Positions 23,529-27,604 of a stretch of DNA of 27,604 bases are shown here, piece by piece. The DNA is taken from contig FR886287.1 of NCBI GenBank assembly GCA_000436535.1, positions 1 through 27,604 on the forward strand, in the 5' to 3' direction. Both the position numbers and the translations under genes were made by a program. The DNA is from Eubacterium sp. CAG:252 (GTDB lineage: Bacteria; Bacillota; Clostridia; Lachnospirales; Lachnospiraceae). Numbering within the stretch: position 1 is the first letter of the stretch; each line of letters starts with the position of its first letter. Below the pieces are notes generated by a model. The model did no database searches. It was given only the letters and a program-made list of their open reading frames with translations, and had not been told where the DNA came from.

Positions 23529-25061
23529 TTAATTCTTGTTCACATAATCAAGTGGATTAACTCTTCTGCCATCTATCCATATTTCAAAATGCACATGTGG
23601 CGTTGTACTGTCACCTGTACTTCCACTAAGAGCTACCTGTTCACCTTGCTTTACCTGCTGTCCTTCATTTACAGTAATCTGACTGTTATGCCCATACCTT
23701 GTGATACTGCCATCCTCATGTTGTATATCTACACAATATCCATAACCTGAATACCATCCTGCTCTTGTTACAACACCATCTCTTGCTGCTTTTACAGAAG
23801 TTCCTATGCTGCATGACCAGTCCACACCATAATGCATTTCTCCATCCCTTAAACCATATCCTGATGAAAATGTTCCACCATTAATTGGCTTAATATATGC
23901 GGGAGGAGTAAGTGTTCCTACCGCTATTCTTGCCGGCTTAGACTCTACTGTAACATTTTCCTTAGTTATCTGTCTGTCAACTTCCTTGCCATTCTCATAA
24001 GTAACCGTGGCAACTACTGAACGATGACCTGTAGTACCCTCACTAAGTACATAATTAGTTCCTCTATAGTTGTTATTATCATCCATATACTGCGGCTCTG
24101 CCTGATAATCTTCCTCATATGAAAGCTGCTTTGTAGTAATAACTGTTATATCTGACTTGGGCACTGTTATAACAAGCTCATTTCCTGGAACTACAACTGT
24201 ATCCTCGTCATAATCCTTATTGAGCTTTAACAGGTCATCTAAAGACATATCATGGTCTTTTGCTATCTGTGAAAGAGTATCTCCTTCTTTAACAATATAA
24301 TAAGTATTAGTCTGACTTTCCTTTGTTATATCATTATATGCATCCTGCACTGTTGATAGTTCAACTTTATCTGCATATACTGCATTGACTGATATATCCT
24401 GTGCAAAACCTATAGCCTGAATTTCGTCAGGTGTCTTCTTGCTCTCACCATTAGAACTTTCACTGTCTTCAAAGAATGAGGCAACTATCTGTGTATCCTG
24501 AACTGTAGTCTCTTCATTCTTCTCTATAGCTACCATATATGTTCCGTCTGCTGCCGGGTCTGCCTTAATAACAGGCTCAAACTCACTTGCCCTGTTATAT
24601 GGCTGTATAAGCTTTGTAAATAACTCCTCTACTTCCTGTTTGGATGAAAGATTGACTGTATAATCACCTATTCTTACTGTGTATGCAAGCTGGTCTTCTA
24701 CATTAACTATACAATCAAATAGCTGGCTGTATATAGAACTCTCAAGCTCCTTTTCTGACATTCTTTGTGCTATCGCCCTGTTTTCCCTGTCAATCTGGAC
24801 ATCGCAGTCCATATATACATAATCATCAAGCTGCTGACTTAACTGTAATCTCGCATTCGCCAGCGCAACATTAACCTCTTCCTCTGTATTGGCTGCCCCA
24901 ACAGGTGTACCTTGAATAGATATGCTGTAATATCCAACCTCATTGTTAAGCATCTTTTTGGAAACAAATGGAATACCAACCACGATTGCAAGACAAGCCG
25001 CAAACATAGTTGAGATAAATGTAGTTCTTATCTTTCTACCATATCTTGTGATGCGTGTCAT
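23529..25061 (-). CDS. LysM-G5-M23 peptidoglycan endopeptidase
   Basis: Secreted or membrane-anchored wall hydrolase of 510 aa. A transmembrane/signal segment at about 16-36 is followed by a roughly 200-residue unassigned region. A LysM peptidoglycan-binding domain follows (about 252-301, YYIVKEGDTLSQIAKDHDMS), then a G5-like domain (about 306-385, ending KENVTVESKPARIAVGT). A C-terminal M23 domain (about 395-510) carries the zinc ligands His410 and Asp414 in MHYGVDWS and His489/His491 in PHVHFEIW. All metal ligands are present, so it should be active. The ATG at 25061 has GGAGG 5 nt upstream; the TTG four codons earlier overlaps that site. It has its own promoter with a WalR-type repeat, and its terminator separates it from murA. 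Confidence 0.93.
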   Translation of the reverse strand: MTRITRYGRKIRTTFISTMFAACLAIVVGIPFVSKKMLNNEVGYYSISIQGTPVGAANTEEEVNVALANARLQLSQQLDDYVYMDCDVQIDRENRAIAQRMSEKELESSIYSQLFDCIVNVEDQLAYTVRIGDYTVNLSSKQEVEELFTKLIQPYNRASEFEPVIKADPAADGTYMVAIEKNEETTVQDTQIVASFFEDSESSNGESKKTPDEIQAIGFAQDISVNAVYADKVELSTVQDAYNDITKESQTNTYYIVKEGDTLSQIAKDHDMSLDDLLKLNKDYDEDTVVVPGNELVITVPKSDITVITTKQLSYEEDYQAEPQYMDDNNNYRGTNYVLSEGTTGHRSVVATVTYENGKEVDRQITKENVTVESKPARIAVGTLTPPAYIKPINGGTFSSGYGLRDGEMHYGVDWSCSIGTSVKAARDGVVTRAGWYSGYGYCVDIQHEDGSITRYGHNSQITVNEGQQVKQGEQVALSGSTGDSTTPHVHFEIWIDGRRVNPLDYVNKN

Positions 25062-25114
25062 ACGTTCCTCCAATATATTGTATCAATAACAGAATTAATC
25101 CCCGTAATAATTCT

Positions 25115-25131
25115 GTAACATTTTTGTAACA
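25115..25131 (-). promoter_or_regulatory. WalR-type tandem repeat
   Basis: TGTTAC-AAAAA-TGTTAC on the minus strand is an exact fit to the Bacillus WalR consensus TGTWAH-N5-TGTWAH. It lies 54 nt before the wall-hydrolase ATG and just downstream of the predicted -10, over the expected transcription start. In WalRK regulons such sites control wall hydrolase genes; a downstream position is more typical of repression. Binding is inferred. Confidence 0.5.
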
Positions 25132-25136
25132 AATTT

Positions 25137-25165
25137 ATACTACCACGCATACATTTATTTGTAAA
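25137..25165 (-). promoter_or_regulatory. Sigma-A promoter of the M23 hydrolase gene
   Basis: TTTACA (25165-25160), a 17-nt spacer and TAGTAT (25142-25137) on the minus strand, 5 of 6 and 4 of 6 consensus positions. The start would be near 25130, giving a leader of about 70 nt. Confidence 0.5.
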
Positions 25166-25226
25166 GCATTTTTCAGTACTTTAAAAAGGTTTTATATATA
25201 TTTTATAAATACAAATATTCAGTCTA

Positions 25227-25790
25227 TTATTTCTTTTTTACTGAGTATCCGAAACGTCCAAGATGTTCGCCCAATGCATAGTACTGACCATGTGAATATG
25301 ACACAAGTTCGGCCTTTTCAAGATGAAGAGTTCCCTTCTTATCAAGCAGTGATTCATCGACATTAACTGCCACTACCTCTGCTATAAACATATCATGGCT
25401 TCCAAGTTCTATGATGTCCTTTACTTTACATTCGATATTGACAGGGCTTTCTTTGATAGCCGGTGCGTTTATCTTGACTGACTTTTCCGGTGTCAGGTGC
25501 ATATCTGCAAACTTATCTGTGTCCTTTCCTGACCTCACACCGCAATAGTCGGTTGCACGACACAGTCTTTTAGTTGTGAGGTTTATGACAAATTCACCTG
25601 ACTCTTTTATTATATTATGGCTGTATCTTTCTTTTCTCACCGATATTGACACCATCGCAGGGTCGGAACATATTGTTCCTGCCCACGCAACTGTTATAAT
25701 ATTGGGCTTTTCGTCACCTCTCTGGCAGCTTACCATAACTGCTGGAACTGGGTATAGCATATTTCCGGGTTTCCATGTCTGTTTACTCAT
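25227..25790 (-). CDS. Flavin reductase-like FMN-binding protein (flavoredoxin type)
   Basis: A 187-aa split-barrel flavoprotein of the flavin reductase-like family. The start KQTWKPGNMLYPVPAVMVSC is followed by NIITVAWAGTICSDPAMVSI (about 30-49), where FMN is usually held. SVRKERYSHNIIKESGEFVI and LTTKRLCRATDYCGVRSGKD are the next family blocks. The form is the stand-alone flavoredoxin-like type; its electron partner is unknown. It is cytosolic, without signal or membrane segments. AAGGAG lies 9 nt before the ATG. It is divergent from the phosphofructokinase gene, and the 475-nt space between them holds the structured repeat. No clear terminator follows; only weak AT-rich hairpins are seen. 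Confidence 0.88.
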   Translation of the reverse strand: MSKQTWKPGNMLYPVPAVMVSCQRGDEKPNIITVAWAGTICSDPAMVSISVRKERYSHNIIKESGEFVINLTTKRLCRATDYCGVRSGKDTDKFADMHLTPEKSVKINAPAIKESPVNIECKVKDIIELGSHDMFIAEVVAVNVDESLLDKKGTLHLEKAELVSYSHGQYYALGEHLGRFGYSVKKK

Positions 25791-25888
25791 ATTGTATTAC
25801 TCCTTGTCTTCTTTTTTATTGTTTTGTCTGATTGGCTTTCTTCTGCAATATTTGCGCTTTGCTAGCTTTTTTAACTTCCGCTAATTCA

Positions 25889-26024
25889 CCGTGCAGGTTC
25901 AAGAAAGCTGTCGCTTTCTTGAACTGTCGGGCTGCGCCCTATCAGACAAAAGAATAAATAAGCGCTTTGTGCCAGCACAAGCGCTCCTTTATTCTTTCGT
26001 CTGGCACGGCTTGGCTTACACACA
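25889..26024. repeat. Cloverleaf-like structured repeat, copy 2
   Basis: The more regular copy of the element at 6450-6588. The outer stem is CCGTGC (25889-25894) with GCACGG (26004-26009). Arm 1 is a perfect 12-bp hairpin with loop TGTC (25897-25908 with 25913-25924). Arm 2 is GGGC-TGC-GCCC (25929-25939). Arm 3 is a long hairpin (25943-26003) with about 28 pairs and few mismatches, tipped by TTGTGC-CA-GCACAA. It ends in GCTTACACACA. It lies between the divergent flavin reductase and phosphofructokinase genes. The rest of the 25791-26265 gap is AT-rich; I see no secure pfp promoter. Confidence 0.85.
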
Positions 26025-26265
26025 GTATACTACAAATTTTTTGAAAGTTTCTACTATATATCGAAGTATTCTTCAAATTATTTTCATATGTGCTTTAACT
26101 TTAACAAATTAATGAATTTCTTCAATTTATCAACGCATTTCAGTTGTATCATTGGCTTAATTATGTTAATATTATTTTAATAAAATATTCATAATGAATT
26201 GGAAGTCACGAGGGATTCTGATTCATATTTTTATTATTATTTATTATTTTAATTGGAGGACATTT

Positions 26266-27492
26266 ATGTTAGGAAATGTTATCGTAGGACAGTCTGGTGG
26301 ACCAACTTCCGTAATCAATTCAAGTCTTGCAGGTGTATTTAAGACAGCAAAGGACAGAGGAGCTAATAAGGTATATGGTATGCTTCACGGAATTAAAGGG
26401 CTTCTTGATAAGCAGTATGTAGACCTTTCAGAGAAGATTAAGACTGATATCGATATTGACCTTTTAAAAAGAACACCTTCTTCTTACTTAGGTTCATGTC
26501 GTTATAAGCTTCCTGAAATCTCAGATGACAGAGAAACTTATGAGAAGATTTTCGAAATCCTTAGAGAACTCAATATATCTTACTTCTTCTATATTGGTGG
26601 TAACGATTCAATGGATACTATCAAGAAGCTTTCTGATTATGCACTCCTTATCGGAAGCGACATAAAGTTTATGGGTGTTCCTAAGACTATCGACAACGAC
26701 CTTGCAGTTACAGACCATACTCCTGGCTTTGGTAGTGCTGCCAAGTTTATTGCCGCTACTATGAAAGAGATTATACGTGATGGTCTTGTTTATGATTATC
26801 CAACAGTTACTATCGTTGAGATTATGGGACGTAATGCCGGATGGCTTACAGCAGCTTCTGCACTTGCAAGAGGCGAAGACTGTGAAGGCGTAGACCTTAT
26901 TTATCTTCCAGAGAAGGTATTTGATATCGACCACTTCCTTGAAAGAGTTAAGGAGATAGCTTCTAAGGGTCGTTCAATGGTTATCGCTGTTTCAGAAGGT
27001 ATCAAGGTTATGGACGGAAGATATGTATTCGAACTTTCAGAGCATGTAGAGTTTGTTGATGCTTTCGGTCATAAGCAGTTAGCTGGTTCTGCTAAGTTCC
27101 TTGCTAACAAAGTGGGTTCTGAACTTGGTATCAAGACAAGAGCTATCGAATTATCTACACTTCAGCGTTGTGCAGCACATATGACATCACGTACAGATAT
27201 CACAGAAGCTTTCAACGTTGGTGGTGCTGCTGTTAAGGCTGCATTTGAAGGTGAAACCGGTAAGGTTGTAGTACTTAAGAGAGTTTCTGATGACCCATAT
27301 ATGTGCATTACTGAAACTCATGATGTTCATCAGATTGCTAACATCGAAAAGAAGGTTCCACTTGAGTGGATTACAGAGGATGATTTCGTTACAGAAGACC
27401 TTATTCACTATATCAGACCATTGATTCAGGCTGAACTCTCACCAATCATGGTTGATGGTCTTCCAAGACATCTTAATGTAAACATGGATTAG
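26266..27492 (+). CDS. pfp: 6-phosphofructokinase, predicted PPi-dependent
   Basis: Phosphorylates fructose 6-phosphate in glycolysis. The 408-aa protein begins MLGNVIVGQSGGPTSVINSS. Phosphoryl-donor determinants are IGGNDSMDT (110-118) with Asp114 and GVPKTIDNDL (137-146) with Lys140. At these two places ATP-dependent enzymes have Gly (Gly104 and Gly124 in E. coli), while Asp and Lys mark pyrophosphate users, so the reaction is probably PPi-dependent and reversible. The catalytic TIDND and the MGRNAGWL (187-194) substrate motif are intact. The ATG at 26266 has TTGGAGGA 5 nt upstream; the earlier in-frame ATG at 26194 lacks a site and would add a hydrophobic stretch foreign to the family. It is the only plus-strand gene. 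Confidence 0.93.
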   Translation: MLGNVIVGQSGGPTSVINSSLAGVFKTAKDRGANKVYGMLHGIKGLLDKQYVDLSEKIKTDIDIDLLKRTPSSYLGSCRYKLPEISDDRETYEKIFEILRELNISYFFYIGGNDSMDTIKKLSDYALLIGSDIKFMGVPKTIDNDLAVTDHTPGFGSAAKFIAATMKEIIRDGLVYDYPTVTIVEIMGRNAGWLTAASALARGEDCEGVDLIYLPEKVFDIDHFLERVKEIASKGRSMVIAVSEGIKVMDGRYVFELSEHVEFVDAFGHKQLAGSAKFLANKVGSELGIKTRAIELSTLQRCAAHMTSRTDITEAFNVGGAAVKAAFEGETGKVVVLKRVSDDPYMCITETHDVHQIANIEKKVPLEWITEDDFVTEDLIHYIRPLIQAELSPIMVDGLPRHLNVNMD

Positions 27493-27499
27493 TATACGA

Positions 27500-27521
27500 T
27501 TATATGCTTAAGAGCATATAA
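27500..27521 (+). terminator. Hairpin after pfp
   Basis: TTATATGCT-TAAG-AGCATATAA, a perfect 9-bp stem 7 nt after the pfp stop. The following sequence is not a clear T-run, so it may be a weak terminator or a 3'-end stabiliser. Confidence 0.45.
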
Positions 27522-27576
27522 TAACCTCGCCTATACTTTTCTATAATTTTATTGTACATAGCTATAGGAAACCGCC

Positions 27577-27604
27577 CCATATCTGGACATCCATTCAGAT
27601 ATGG
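27577..27604. terminator. Inverted repeat at window end
   Basis: CCATATCTG (27577-27585) and CAGATATGG (27596-27604) form a perfect 9-bp stem that ends exactly at the window edge, so the stem may be longer and any T-run is not visible. A terminator is likely; the direction is unknown. Confidence 0.45.

Noticed and set aside
25891..26112. Small plus-strand frame beginning MQVQESCRFLELSG
   Set aside because: It runs through the structured repeat; the apparent peptide is dictated by hairpin sequence and has no Shine-Dalgarno. A frame in copy 1 (6249-6485) is rejected for the same reason.

Overview
The window is an AT-rich stretch from a motile, low-GC Gram-positive bacterium, most likely a Lachnospiraceae member (Roseburia / Agathobacter / Lachnospira type). 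This rests on the gene set and order: fliW-csrA, two adjacent flgK paralogues, enlarged FlgL and FliD, a compact flagellin, a eukaryote-like proS, and a PPi-type phosphofructokinase. No database search was possible, so the genus is inference.

Layout. Every gene except the last is on the minus strand, so transcription runs right to left. (1) 13261 to 1 is a late-flagellar block. A SigD (sigma-28) promoter precedes flgM-flgN-flgK1-flgK2-flgL-fliW-csrA, which ends at a strong terminator. Then come a Fic-family gene, flaG-fliD-fliS and a FliT-like chaperone gene, and finally flagellin (hag) with its own near-perfect SigD promoter; hag is cut by the left window edge. (2) 13461-14900 is proS. (3) 15212-21391 is a probable operon: histidine kinase, response regulator, short signal peptidase I, an unrecognised 131-aa protein, an alpha/beta hydrolase, an RluA-type pseudouridine synthase and a YtvI/AI-2E-family membrane protein. 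(4) 21779-25790 holds murA, a LysM-G5-M23 wall hydrolase and a flavin reductase. (5) 26266-27492 (+) is the phosphofructokinase.

How it works together. FlgM should hold SigD until the hook is finished. FlgK1/FlgK2/FlgL form the hook-filament junction, FliD caps the filament, FliS and the FliT-like protein are chaperones, and FliW-CsrA should control flagellin translation. The hag leader shows the expected cis sites: a GGA-containing hairpin loop 20 nt upstream of a GGA-containing Shine-Dalgarno sequence.

Most interesting non-coding signals: a roughly 140-nt cloverleaf-like repeat present twice (6450-6588 and 25889-26024); a GGA-rich flgK leader with a 16-bp RNA hairpin; a large hairpin between fliD and fliS; a GC-rich leader at 18645-18706 with crossing helices; and a WalR-type tandem repeat in front of the wall hydrolase. 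I see no tRNA, rRNA, CRISPR array, transposase or prophage gene.
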